Origin: Rhizaria sp. SCN 62-66
Lineage: Eukaryota > Rhizaria, unplaced
Assembly: GCA_001724265.1 (NCBI GenBank)
Contig: MEDY01000009.1
Coordinates: 124,001 to 188,000, forward strand
Direction: 5' to 3'
DNA: 64,000 bases
Of this stretch, positions 22,801 through 37,166 are shown piece by piece; position 1 is the first letter of the stretch; each line of letters starts with the position of its first letter. The notes under the pieces are model-generated. The model was not told the DNA's origin and searched no databases. It saw only the letters and a program-made list of their open reading frames with translations. The position numbers and the translations under genes are program-made.

Positions 22801-25800
22801 GCTGTTGGCAGTGGTGGCAAGAAGACCTTCCATATTAGAAGCGGCGCTTAGAGACGAGCCAGCGCTTGCATCACTTGCAATGGGTTCCGGTTTGACACGA
22901 AGAATATCGTCAAAGCTACTGTTATTGCTAGGAGCGGAGACAGCAGCGGCGGCTGCAGCAGCGGCAACAGCTGCAATAGCAATGCTTGCAGCTGACGTGG
23001 ATCCAAAAATGCTGTCTAGGAATGCGTCATCAGCATTATTGTTTTCACCACTCATGACAGCGTTAACATCTTCATAATAGTCGTCTCCTCCTTCGTCTTC
23101 AGAAACACTTTCAGTGTCGACAGTATCATCCGAGCTCACCTCAGTCGATGTGGACGACTCATCAGACTCAGACCCGTGCTTTGTCTTTTTCTTCTTCTTG
23201 CCTGTCTCTGAAAGAACAAAACGACGACCTGGTTTGGGCCGAATATCTTCTGCGGATGGCTGATGGCTGTCAATCAAGTTCCTCGCGAGCTGCGGATGCG
23301 ACGCCGACACCTGAGACACGTGCTTCGCCAGCACTAACTGCACACGCCGCACCCACGCCTCAGCCAAATCTGCCTCTGCGCTGTGGGCACGCGCGTCTTT
23401 GGAAGCGTCACCAAGGAGTCCGGCGCTGCCGCAGTCGGCCGGCACTGTTGGAACAGGAACGGCGGACTTAAACACTTCAGAGCCAGAGAGCTTCTGGGCC
23501 AGAGACGCCACGCGTGCGCAGTGCACCGCAGCAGCAGAAACGGCAGCACCAAGAACTGCAGGGTCTGCGCTTGCATCGATGCTTGTGACAGCCGCAAGCG
23601 CCTTAGCAACGGCTTCTGTGAGAGGACCGGAAGAGAGGCCCATGTGGGCTTCGCGAACCGGAAGTAACTTAGCCAGCCTCAACATTGCGGTGATAGACGG
23701 GAACAGTCCTGTCTTGGGCGACGCAAAGCTGCTGAGACTCATAGAGGAGCCTTGAGCGAGCGCCATCAGCCACGCCAGCGGCGTCGCGCCGGCGGACGGT
23801 GGGGCGAGCAGGACGGCCTCGAGCGCAGACTCCGCGGTAGTGCGGGCGTACAGAGGCTGCGTGGGCCAGACACTGACGCCTGGACCCGCAGCAGAAGGCG
23901 GAGCCGTTGGTACGCCTTCGTTCAAGTCCTGCACTAACGCGACAGAAGGTTTCGTTGTGAAAACAGAGTCTATGCTTGCAGCGTCTCCGATCAGATCGCT
24001 CACAACCAAGTTTTTCACCTCAGCAACCTTCGTAGCAACTTCTGTAGCAATGTCCTGTGCAGCAATAAGAACACGGTTTGCTACGGCAGACCCGACACCA
24101 AGTCCGATGACCTCAGTGCGTCCAACCGAACCAAATGGGGTCAGAAGTGGAGCGACAACTGGCGTGTATGCAAACGAGCTCGCGATACCGGCAAGAGTGA
24201 TGAACCCTTCTGGTAATGCAAATGGCGCAGCGGGTAACGGCGGGGGCACGCCAGATGATACACCAGCCCACAGTTGCTCTGCGGCCACGCCCGTTCCGTG
24301 GTGAAAGGCAGTGGCGTTGCTAGAAGACACGACCTCGAGGGGAGGTGGCATGTCGTCACCATCGTCCATTCTGCTTGTGCGTTGTGCTGGCAGAGTGTCT
24401 TTTGCGACGATCGCGCCGACGTAGGTCGGCATAGCTGCGGACAGGAGGGCTGCCTCGGGATGTGCGTCAGTGCTATCATGATGCGAGAGCGCAAGCAGCG
24501 CGCGCTGACAATGGTTCAACGTGCCATCATGTGCGGCATTGGCAGTAGCCGTGGCTGCGTAGACTGAGGCAGCGACACTAACAAGCACGAGGGACCCCGA
24601 AGGTCTAACGTTCGCAGCAGCACTATCATACAGCGGAACGTGGTAGTCACCCAGTGGGCGAGCTCCGGCCGCAAAGCGGGCAGCCGGTGGCATCGTAAAT
24701 GCCTCGCGCCACGTGCGGAGAAGAAGAGGAAGATCCGTCGCGATATCGACAAGACTGCTCTTAATGGCAGCGTCAACCTTCTTGTAGTGCAGCTTCATCG
24801 AAAGCTGGGTCAACGCACCCAGTCGCATGTCGGCCACTGCACGTGCGCCGACTGCGGAGTGTGGGTCCACGACTTCTGAGGCGGCGAGAGCAGAAATGCC
24901 CTCAGCAGCCAGAGCGGCTGCCTGACGGTGCTGGATAAAGCTTGAGTTGGCATCAACAAGGTTAACACGCTCAGGCTCGCTCATTGCCGTTGCATACATA
25001 AACATATGAGAAGGCAGCGAACCCTGCGTGATCGAGCGGTACTTATGCGACAGTGTATCGCGGTTCCAGCTCTCTGCCGCAGGAACAGCGCCCAAAGACG
25101 GACGAGTCACAGGCAAACCAGCTGCGGCGAGTGCACGCCGAGCGCGGGCAGCACGGATGTCCGGTACTGTTCGGGATGCGTTGACAGAGCCAAGCCGCGT
25201 CAGCGAAGGGAAGGGTGATGCGAAAAAGAAGAGATCCCGTCCCCCAACCCCGTCCGTGTCGATTTCGCCATCGATGCCAATATCAGCCTCTGAGAGTGGG
25301 ATCATTGCGCCTGCAACAACGGCCTCTGCAGCAGCTACGGTCGGCAAATGCGTGATAGCCAGTTGGTTCGGTTCAGCAAAAGAGTCCGCAAAGGGACTTG
25401 TGACGTCGTTGCGGTTACGGAGTGAGAAGAAAGTGGCAAGTTCATCTGCCCGCTGGGACACAGTGGCGTTGGAAAAATGCGGCATAAGCTCGGCAGATGG
25501 CACTACTGTTAGCGCAGAGTTCGGAAGCAGCGCGAGTGGGTAGAGCGGATGCGCGGGTGAGACAACAGACATCGCCTTTCCGTGTGCAGCCATGCCAAAA
25601 TCGCTCGAGCCTGCATTGGTCGCCAGCAAAGTCGCAGCTGCCTCATCCCGCACGGCTTGAACCAAAGGAAGCGGGTTGAGAAGCGCAAGCGCGCGCGTCG
25701 AAATCTGGGGAAGCAGCCAGACCCGACGAGGCAGCTTGTCGGTCCGGTGCTTCGTCGTCACATTCGAGGCAACGATGGAGCGCTTGCTGAGGAAGTCCCG

Positions 25801-28800
25801 CGCACGTCGACGCTGAGAAATCAACGAGTCTGGCATGCAAATGGCTGCCTGGACTGGACGGGGCAGCCAACGAGGAGGCACAGTAACGCCCTGGCGCTTC
25901 CACAGTTTTCGCGAGATCTGCAACGAATCATGAATGAAGGCGGAAGTCGTCTTCTTGGACATGTCCACAGATGTTTGAGACATGTGCGATGCCTTGACAG
26001 CAATCGCATTAGGTGTGACCTTTACTGTGGGCGTCGGCATCAACATATGCCAGCGATTACGGCTCGTCTCCGTACCAATGCGCGACGTCAGCGCGACGAA
26101 CGGCAGAATCCGATGTGAACCTGCAGTGACAGCGCTTGCGTTTGTGGCATTCGGGGACGAAGCAAGTGCGTAAGCACCAAAACGTGTCGTTATGGCGGCA
26201 GAGGTTGTCGCGCGGGCTGTCGCGACATGTGCGGGCATCACTGGTGGCAGCATTCCAGTTGCATATCCACGCGGAACAAGCGCCGTCAATAAGTGTTGAC
26301 CGGTAGAGAGCAAGACCGGGACGGCAGCGGGGTTGAGCGTCGCGATGGCACGGTAAGCAGGCACGGCATAGCCCTGCCAATGCTGCCACTCGTCCCACCA
26401 CGCGCCCATGTCTCGGCGGCCGGCCGCGGTGCGCGAACCCGGAGCAGTTGGCTCGGGGCCATAGCCCGTTGGCCCGGCGGCGGCGTCGGCGTGTGTGGCG
26501 CTCCCCGTAACAGGACAGACAGCGCCCCAGCGCGGCGCGGCGGCGGCGGCCTCGGTGGCGCGGGCACGAAACGCCTCTGCAGACCAGTCCCAAACACCGC
26601 AGCCCCAACCGATGGGCGCCAAGGGCGGACCTGAGGGAGCAGTGAGGAAGTTGTGCTCGCCACTTGTAAGTGGCGGACCAGGAATTGTGTAGTAAGGCGC
26701 AAGTACCGGGTCTGTCCACAGCGATGTATCTCGGATGCGCGGCGAGCATGAGCTGCGTTCAGCCCACAAGACCGGATCAATAGTTCGGTGTTGTGTGATG
26801 GCAGGAAAGATTGTGCCAGGAAGGTCGACTGTAACAGTTTGGCGATTCTTGCGAACCCTCGTCGAACGCGATTTGACCTCGATAACGCGGCCACCTTTCG
26901 TACGAGGATTCTCTGTGCCGCTATCATCACTATTGTAGTCATCAATGTCACTACCAGATGCGACTTCGTCATTGTCCGAGTCCGTGTCGACCACCGCCGT
27001 GTCGGTGTTGGCGCGGGTGACAGTCAGCTCCTCAAGCTCGAACACGCGGCGCGTGCGGCCAGCCAGATGCATCAACTCACCAGGGGACGCAGTGAAACCC
27101 ATTGGCGCAAGCAACGCAAACTGTGCAACATCGTGCTCAGCGTAGGATAAGAACGTACTATCAATACCGGTAAGTAAGGGTGGAATCGAAGATGCAACAG
27201 GCGCACGTGAAAGCAAATTACGCACGTTCACAGGCGTGGCCTCCGGCAGCAACGGCTGTGAAAGCATCCAACGTGCCACGTCCGCACTGCGTACAATAAC
27301 GTCGTTCGAAAGCAACTCAATGTCAGCATCGTCCAAAGGCATTGGCGAAGAGGCACCTGGAAGCATCTGCGCGCGGCGCATAGTCTTGACGTCATCATGC
27401 ATGCCAAGAACCTGTTTAGGAGCGAATGCTGTGCTAACTATCATTAGACGTCCTTGAGCAGCCTTAGAGTCTCCGTTCGCGCCACTAGCGCTGCCGCCAA
27501 CAACAAGCGCGGAGGACATGCTTTCCGGTGTGTCGACAGTCTTCGAATTGGCACGACCCTTCTTTTTGATCCCAGCTAGCTTTGCAAGAACCAAGGACTT
27601 ATCAACAGAACTAGACTTCGGCCCAGAAAGTACGCTGGCCTCTTCAGCAGAGTGAAAGTCCTCATTTGAATCAATAATGTAGGGTGTCTTGATGTCGTAG
27701 ACCAGTTTACGATGAGTGACCGAGACATCAGAACCGTAAAAACAGCGCAATAGCAAACGACGTTGCATCGCACCAGCAGAAGCGTAAGCTGCCTGAACCG
27801 CAGCGGGCATATCGCCAAAAACCGAAGTACGGGCAAAGGAGATCGGTGACGGTAGAGAGACGCGCTGTGGAAGAGCGCCAGGTTGCACCCAAATACTATG
27901 TTGAGTAGATGTGCTATCTGACCACATATCAGAAGAGAATGACTCGCCTGAAGCGAGGCGAATCGTCATGCGGACACCAGACTTCGGGCCACTCATCGGT
28001 TGTGAGAGCGCATATGTCGGCGACAGCAAGACCGTCGCGACGCGCGCCCCTTCAGCAACGCAACGATCACAAGGAGCCACGGCAGAGACAACTTCTCCAA
28101 GGTGGCGACGCAAACGTTCGTTGAGAACATAGTATCGATCTAGTCCCAGATACAAGTGACTGGCATGAGCAGTCTTGTGACCGCGCGATAGGCCTAAACT
28201 CGTACACTCTGTTGTGAAGGCACGAGAAACAGTGGCGTTTTGACATGTGCAGTTGCGCAGCTGCGGAACAAGGCCGGACCCTGACGCAGACGCGAAACCG
28301 GATAGCAAAGTAGGGGACATGGCAGACGAGGAAAGAAGAGACGCGTTGGTAGTGAACTTCCCTGAAACGACACTGGGGCGAGTCGTACGATATGTTGCGC
28401 CGGAGAGAAGCAGTGGCATCGACATAATTTGAGGCCACGCAGAGCTCTCCTCACTGCTGATGACGCCTGCTGAGCTTGTGGCACTTCCCAGTGACTGGGC
28501 CCTTTCATTATTGAAGGCCGCGCGTTGAGCGGCAAGTGCAGCAGAGAGCTTGATGATCAAAGTCTGCAGATGCGGGTATGTAACTGTCATCCATGCGACG
28601 GATGAAACGAGCTGAGCAGCAAGAGGTACAAGAACGTGACGTGTGACGACCACGTCGTTGAGCTTCACCACATCCGCAACAATCTTATTTGAGGTAGTGA
28701 CCCACTTTGAATAGGTCAGATAATGCGCATCAGTCGCGATTGTCGGCGGCGCCCAGGCAGCGTCGTCGCCAGCAGTGAGCGCAGACACGCGCAAAGCACG

Positions 28801-31800
28801 CGACATGAGTGCCTCACTGAACGAGGGTGTCGTATCAACTGCGTCAGGGGCCGGTAGATCAAGCAGCGCATTAGTCACATCGCTTAACAGGGCTACCAGG
28901 GCAGCCGCTGAAGTTGTCGAAGGCTTGGGATCCGCATTAAGCAGCGAAGGGTCGATCACATCTGAGGTGTCGTTTTGTTCCCCATCATTCATCACGCTTG
29001 CACCAGACATGCCCATAACTGCAGCGGCAGCAGCAGCCGCCGCCGCAGCAGCGATCTGAGCGACCGTGGTGTTCATGCACTTCTTGTCCACTGTTTCATC
29101 ACCCGTACGCACAGCTGCCTTGGTTTTCGTGGACTTCCAGTCAACAGGGCGATTGCCGCCAATGTCGCCGAGCTGTGCAATAAGTTCTTGCGCCGCGCGG
29201 GCCTCTTCCGCCGGCGACGAGCGCTGCGCAGCATGAGACATACCTGTGCGGCTGCCGGTGCGGAGCGACGAGAGCAACACAGGAGTCCACTTGCGAAACC
29301 CAATCCTCGAGTATTTAAACCCTAGCTGCTGCTCCATAAACTCTGGATTGATGTTACCGCCAAGCATGCGAGCGTAGAGCAACTTGGTGCGTGGGTCGCC
29401 GATAGTAATAGGGCTGGTGCGCGACTGGTCGGGGATGTCGAATGGATCTTCAAACCAATACTCTTGCATACCGACGTCGCTTGGGCCGGTACCGTTAGGC
29501 TGAATCATGAAATGAGAGCCGCGGAACTGGGTTGCAGGCATTTCGACAAAGAGTTGCGGTAGGTTCACTTCATGAGTGCGAGTTACAGCAGTGAATGATG
29601 ATGTGGCAGAAATAGCACGGATTTTGTTCGACTCAACACCGACAAGAGGCACTGGGTTCAACCCAAACACGTCAGCGGCAGCAAGCTTAGTCGTCCGGAC
29701 CTGTGCATTCTCCTTAGAATGCAGCGGTAATGCGCCGTACCAAGTCTGACGTAAGTGCTTGGCGCGGCCAATGCCCGTACTCCGCTCCCAGTAGTCAATG
29801 GCTAGCGCCCTACGGGAGTGCGTGCGCATGAATTTGGACAGCCAACGCCACGGCGACCAAGTACAGAAGCGCATCAACTCATTGAGATGCAGAGAGCTCA
29901 GCGCAGCCCCCCGCAAGCACGCACCGTGGTGTACACACTGTCCAGCTCGCGCACAGCCAGCTGCGGCGGAGATCGGGACCGCAGAAGCCTCAGGTGCATG
30001 AGGACGTACGGCTGCGGTGGTCGCGCTCGGTGTCAGTGCAATCATAATTGCATGTGAGGTGTTGGATGACGTCGGAGAGTAATACGTGCCGACAGGCGGC
30101 TGCATCCACGCTGCACGGCTTGCGATGTGGGACGCACGCAAAAACGCAGTTTCTACAGCACGGGACTGAGCAGGGGCGAATGTGATTAAACCAGTTGCCG
30201 CAGAGCTAGTCATCGGAACAATGCCGACGGCTGGTAACAGAGATGTAGCTGCGCCAACAGACTCGAGAGACGAGGCCACACTTTGTGACGCAACCTTTGC
30301 GAAAACAATAATACCCGCGCGTGCATTTTGCAACGCAGCGCGCACCGCAGTCCACGCAGAAGCCCGAAGATTGCGCGGCAGCACGCCAAACATGTCCGAA
30401 GCGCTGAGAGCTGGGTACGCAAATACGCCAGGGCCGTATGACGGTGTATACACAGGGTGGCCGTGGGCACCAGTGCGCAGAGGAGTTGTGACGTGGGCCT
30501 CTGCAATCGTTGGAGCAGCGATCAGTGCAGGTGCGATGGCACCCGCGATTGTAGCAGCGATACTGTCAGAGGTGTCAGTAGTCGCGATTTCAGAATACTC
30601 CATAGCCGCAGCATCGGCGGCCTCAGCGGTGGCGCGTGCAAGAACTGTGTACACGCAAACGGACACAGAGACGCCACCGGTCGCAGCTAACGCAGCAGCA
30701 GCAGCAGCGATGCGGGCGGGGGCGATGGCGTTTTGGAGCTTCTGGAGTGCGCCGGGGGGGAGTACGAGCGCCGCGGAGAGCAGTATCATGCTCGCCACAC
30801 GGACTGCAGCTGAACCAGCAACCGCAGCAGTGGTCTGCGAGGCGGTGGCGGCAAGTGCAGCAGGAGATTCCCAACCAAGAACGACGGAAGGCGTGACATT
30901 GAATGCGAACGCAGGCAACAGCGGGACAGCAACAAGAGGCGTGGGGGGCAACTCTGGTTTGGGGGGTTGGTACTTAAACTTCCTGGCGAATGTCTCGTCA
31001 TCGTTTTCACGCACGAATTCAGCCATAGCAAGCACGTTCGCGTGCGCGACCGCAGCAACTGCGGCGTCGCTAGCTGGCACATATGTGGTGTCGGTCACGA
31101 CTGATTGTGGCAGCAGCATATGTGCGTACGCGTGTGGGGGCAGGTGCGCCGGTTGCACAGCCCATGGTACCACTGACTGCGCCCAACTTGTCTGCGACCG
31201 TAATCCATGCGAAGGGAGAGAGGGCAGCGACTCGCTTTGCACAATAAGCGAAGGCAAGGGCAGCAAGCCAATAATACTGTCAAGTGCAGTCATATCATCA
31301 GCGAGCAGACTGCGCTGAGTCACAATGGCCTTCGCAAGAGAAGCAAGACACTGAGCACCAAACGCTGGCTGTGAGATATTATCGGTCATAGCGCGGTCAC
31401 GAACAGTGATGTGCATTTTGATCGCACTCAACGTGGCATCTGGTTGCAGCGGCGCCGGACGCACCCAGACCGTGCCGACGGTCGACTCAGCCGCAGACTT
31501 GGACGCATAAGCAGGTCCACGGCGCGTGAGGCGACGGCGCCAGAGAGTGTGCGTGTTGGCGACATCGTATGTGATCCCCGACTGTACACCGCGGTGTGCC
31601 GCGACACCCGCAGAGCTCCCGTGCGTCACAATGGTGACCGTGAGCGTAGGCTCTGCGCACTCGCTCGCGCAGTGCACGTCGTGTTTGCTGCAGTCCCAAG
31701 GCGCGTCATCGACGTCCTCCAGATTGTCGTCGTTGTCGCCATCAGCGTGCCACTGACGCGACGCCATCCATAGCTCGCTCATCGCGCCGCCGACCGCGGT

Positions 31801-34800
31801 GACGGATGCAGCACCAGTGGGCGCAGCGCCAACGCGGCCCTTGACCCAGAGCATCGCGGTGGGAGCAGGGATGGTTGTCTTCGAAGCAGTCGCCGTGGCT
31901 TCAATCAGAGCCGTGACGGAGGCGTGCTGAGAAGCACCGCGACCCCTGGAAGTTGTTGCCGCAGCAAACGTGGAGATCGACTCTGAAGACATGGGGGCGG
32001 TGCATGCAGCGTAGTGGTGCGAAGATAACGCGCCAGCAAAAGACTTGTCAGTGAAAACGTTTGTCCGGATGAGAGAAAGAGCAAGCGGGTTGATGTCCGG
32101 CGTGTTTTCACCGGAGATAGTCGCGCTCACCTGCGCAATCATCAGCTCGGGGCTCACCTCAGACGACCCCAGAGGAACGCCAGCTGTCGCAGCAGCGACG
32201 GGCGCCGTTAAAGGCAGCAACAGCACGCCAAGGCCGCGGCAGAGAGCGGGTGGCAGTGCGCGCAGCGTGAAGATGAGCTTCATCAGCGTGTCAGACGGCA
32301 CGCGTGCGAGCGCGCTGCGCAGCATCCGCGGTGACCGCCAGACCGCTGGCGGTAACGACACCGGCGACAGCGCTGCGTACGCACCGGCGGACTGCAAGTG
32401 CTCCTCGACGTCCAGAGCGAGCGAAATTGCAGCCGCAGACATAGGCACAGGGGCGCCAAGAGCACCGGCAACGGCGGGACTCAAAACGGGGTCAATATCA
32501 AAGCCCGCAGACGTGGCCGCGGCCGATTTGTCTATTGCGTCGCGGCGCGCGATGACCGAGATCGCGGCGCGCGCGAGCGCGTCAATCTGGGGCCCGCCGC
32601 GAGGTAGAGTCACGGAGAGCACGCGGGGCCCGTGGCGGAAGCGCGCGCCACTGGCGTGGACCGTTGTCGAGCAAAGCAACTGAAGGCGCGATGACTGTGC
32701 AGTGCCCGAGGCCGCGGGCGCAAGCATGTACGTCGGCACAGTCGAGTAATAGAGCGGCGAAGGAGTCAGTGTAAAAGCAACGCCAACGGGAGCATTCGCA
32801 GACAGAGCGTACGTCGCATCAATCGTGGTGACGCCAACCGTCGGATTCTCAGCCGCGCCGGTATCAGCGGCACCACTGCGCCAGTGCGCATCGATTGTGA
32901 CTTGCAATGCGACAGAGGTAGGGTTGGTGAAGGGGAGCGTCTGCGACAGCGGCAGTGCGGTCTGGCCAGCAAATGAGGCGTCGTTGGCATCGTACAGGGC
33001 GGCCGCGGGGACGGCGGCCGCAAGCGACGATGCACCAGTGGAGAGCATCGCCAAGACCACGGGGGTCGGGAGGGAAACAGCTGCAGCCGCCGTGGCCGAA
33101 TGTGAGATCAGCGGGTCTATCGAGCCCTCTGCGCACAGCCTCGTATGAACGGAGAGCCGTGCAGTGAACGACGGCGCGTCAAGCCACGCAAGCAGACCGG
33201 CCGTGTTGACGGACATCGGCACGTCCGTAGCAGGCGCTGACCTGTAGCTCCGCGAGGCGTCGCGGGCTACTCCGAGCAGGGTCTGGGTCATCGCGTTGCC
33301 AGTCGACGAATTAGGATCAGTCACAATACGCGCTGCCAACGTGCCATGGAGAGTGCCACGTGCATACGTGTCCATGAGCCCGAGCTCGGTCGGCGGCGGC
33401 AGCAGCGCGGTCGGCAGACGCGGCATCAGAAGAGGCGCCATCGACGCGCCGTACTGATGCGTCTTGCCAGCAACGGCCTCGTTGTCGACAGCGGGCAGCG
33501 AACGGGCAAACACTGGATCGTACAGAGGGTGGTATCCGACGTAATCGCGCACGAACGCAAGCGCAGGGTCCGCGTATGTGGAGTCTCTACTGTTACGGGG
33601 CGTGTTTCTACGCAGCGACGTCACAAGCGCGCGAGACACAGCGCGTGCGGTCGCCACTGCAGTCAGCGGGAGCTTCGAGCTCGCTGTCACGCGCCGCGCC
33701 TTGCGCCCTGCAGCAGCCGCAGTCGCAGCGACGAGAGGACGAGCGAGGGCCGGGAGGACGGAGACCCACGGCGCGGAGGGCTCGGTCGGCATCGTAAACA
33801 CGGCCGTGCGCACGACGCGCTGGCGCCCGTGGCAAGGCGGCACCGCGGCCCACCAGCCTGCGCGCGTGTTAACGTCCGCAGACGTAGCAGTGGCACTGAG
33901 CGCGGTGGCTGCGGCAGCGGCAGCAGTCTTGCCGCTGGCCGCGAGACCACTGCTCCACTGCACAGCGTTGTAAGCATCGACAGTTCCAGTGTAGTTCAGC
34001 GGGGGCATCGCATGCGCCGTCTCCCAGTAATGCGGCAGACGGACGCTGCCCGCAACGGCAGCACCGGCGAGCCCGTCGACGAGCGCGCACGACACGAAGT
34101 CGCGGTTCTTGGTGCCGTGCATGACGGTGGTGACCCACGACGTAGGCGGCGCAAGATACACGGACGGCAGCAGCAGCGACGACGCCGTTGGTGCGAGGCT
34201 TTCGACAGCAATCAGGGCGTCCGAGGCCGCGGATGAGTTGCCGTTCGCGGCGAGCGTGGCGGCGCGCGGCACGGTGACGATGGGCTGCAGGCCGTAGCTC
34301 TGGAAACCGCTGCGAGGCTGCTCCGTGGGGTGCGGCGCAAAGCGCACCAGCGCAGCAGCGCGCATAGCTGCGGCGTCCTGGCCGACGCCGCCGCCGATGC
34401 CCACGCTTTTGACCGCAGCGTCATTGCGCGCATTCAGCCACAGTGCAGAGCCGGGCCCGGCGTGCTCGCGACTGCGCGTGAGCTTGACCGCCAGCGCAGT
34501 CTCGTCAAGGTGGATCAGCATGCGCGACACCTGCGCAGCGTCCAGCGATCCCGACACGAGCGCGGACACGGCGCGCGCGGTGGAGCGCTCCGAGGCCGTG
34601 CCGCGCCAGTGCGCGAGCAGCGACATGACGGCCTGGCGTGAGGCGGGGAACGGGCCGCCCTGCAGCGCCATCGACGACGTCACGCCCAAGAACACAATCC
34701 GCGCCGCTGCCGCCGCGGATACCAGCAGCGTCGCGGGGGTGAGCTCGCAGAACACAGTCACGATCGCGACCCCAGTGGCGCTGCTGGTCGTCGTCGTGGA

Positions 34801-37129
34801 GCTCGCGTCGGCACTTGCGCCGTCGTCGTCGCCAGCGGCTTCGCCACGGGTCGCGGCCGGCGCCTTTGTGAACAGGGGCTTCGGAACCCGGTTCTTCTTT
34901 TGAGGACTAGTGATGTTGGCATCGTCGTCGTCATCATCATCGCTGGCACCGCCATCAGCTTCAGAAGCAGAACCGTCACCGCCAGAACTGTCGTAGTCAG
35001 ACTCGTCTTCGCTGGGCTCCGCGTTCTTGCCCTTGGTCTTCTTCACAGGCTTCTTTGCAGGAGGCTTCTTCGCGGGTGTGCTCGCCACAGACAACAACTT
35101 ATCAGCCGGCTTCGCGGCGCCGGCCTGCTTTCTCGCGCGAGAGGCCTCAATTGCAGCCGCAGCGTCGTCGGCGTACTGCTCAGCGATCGCACGCCACAGA
35201 GCGCATTGGGCCTCCTGGTCCTCGCTCTCACTGCCGCGTGCGGACGACGTAAGTGAGAGCGCGATGGCTGCCGCAGTGAGCGCGACCGCGGGCGCAGGCG
35301 GGGCCGCGAACGCGCCACCGGTGGCCTTGGCCGCTCGGTAAGCATCGGTGATTGTAGCGGCCGTGAAGAACGCAGTATTGGCCATCGCGAGCGCCTGCGG
35401 TGCGGACTCGCAGTTGCCGTTGTAGTTGACGGCGCCCGGTAGCACGGCCCACGTGGGCTGAGTGGCCGCAGCCGATGCCGGCAGGTGGAAGGGATAGGGC
35501 GGCACCGCAGACCCGTCGCCGGCACCGGCCGAATCGTCCAGCTGTGCGGGTGCGCTCAGCGCGAGACACTCCGACTGGCCGGTCGCGAACGCGGCCGCAG
35601 CCGCGGCGGCGGGTGGCGCCAGCGCGGCGGGGCCCGCCGAGAGGCGGCCGACCGCGTCCGAGACCGAGTCGGCCAGCGCGGCGAGCGCGGCGTCGGGCGA
35701 CGCAGACAGGAAGGCGACCGCGGCACGCGCGCTGGCCGCGATGGACCCGGCGGCGGCCGCGGCGGCGGCGCGGGCGGCAAACTGGCCGTCCCTGGCGAGT
35801 CGGTTCGAGAAGCAGTTGACACCTGGCAGCGCCGCGGCGGGGAACGCGGCGGCCGCGGCGAGCGCCTTGGTGTCGGTGTGATCATCGCCAGCAGCTAAGC
35901 GCGGCAAAGGCAGCGCGGTGAGGTGCGCGGGCAGCGGGGTGGGCGGGACCCAGTGCGCAATCAGGTCGAGGTGCAGCGGGACGGGCGCGGTCAGCGCGTT
36001 GACCGACGCCACGGCGCGCACAGTCTCAGAGCCATCGGCCACGTCATGCTTGGCGTCTGTCTCAGCGAGCAGGTGTTGCGCCCAAGCGAACGAGATAGAC
36101 AACTCGCCGTTGCCCGTAGTGCTGTTGGACCGATGAGTCGTGGATGCGGCGGAGACGGCCGACTGGCCGCCGCGCAAACGCGTGGGCAGCGCGGTTGCGG
36201 GCGGCGCCAAGACGTCCCAGCGCGGACCAACGGTCACCGTCGCTCTGCTCGCCTCGCCCGCGGCCGCGGCGGCCGTTGCGTCCGAGCCAGCGACCGAGAC
36301 GCTGACGGCGCCGGGCGCCTGCGCCGAGGCCGCGACCGCGTCGGCGATGGCGTCCGCGACGGTCGACATCGCGTCGGGCTCGCCGTAGGGCGACACCACG
36401 GCGGCGGCCACGTCGACCGGGGCGCGGTACTGGAACCAGTACGCGCTTACCGTCTTGGAGCCACAGTTGCCAGCAATCGCACTATTCGCGCTGGCCATGG
36501 CACTGGCACTGGCACGCGCGCTGGCGCAACTTGAACTCGTGCAATTCGCAGGCACGAGAGCGTGGGTATCAGCATCGTCGCCGAACAAGCCAAGCTCAGC
36601 GCCGTTATCGCTGTCCGCCAGCGCGAACGCGCGCTGCACCGCGTCCGGCAGTGCGAGGCGCGGAGCCGTCACGAGCACGCCGCCGAGCGCGGTTGCCGCT
36701 GCGTGAAGTGCCGCCAGCCGCGCGCGCGCCCGCCCCAGCGCACTGTCGCTGCTGCTGCCGCCGCTGCTGCCGCCGCTGCTGCCGGCGTCTCCGTCAGTGC
36801 GGGCGTCTCCGTCGGTGCGGGCGCCGTCCTTGCGCGTGGCGGCGAGCAAGACTGCGAGCGAGGGCAACGGCAGGATGGCGTTGAGCGGCGCGTGGAGCTG
36901 CGTCGCGGGTACGGCGGCGGCGGCGGCGGCGACGGCGCGGGCGAGCGTGGCGCGAGTGGCGGGCGTGAAGGCCGCGGCTGGGGCCGGGTTCAGCGCCAGC
37001 GCGAATAGCAGCGCCGACGGGGCCCGCGCGGAGCGCGCAAGGGCAACCGTGGGTAGGGCTGCGCGGACGCGAACGGAGCCGAGCGCGCCGTTGGGGTTGA
37101 GGTGGTGGCTGCGCTGGACGCTCTCGTCG

Positions 37130-37166
<37 letters not shown>

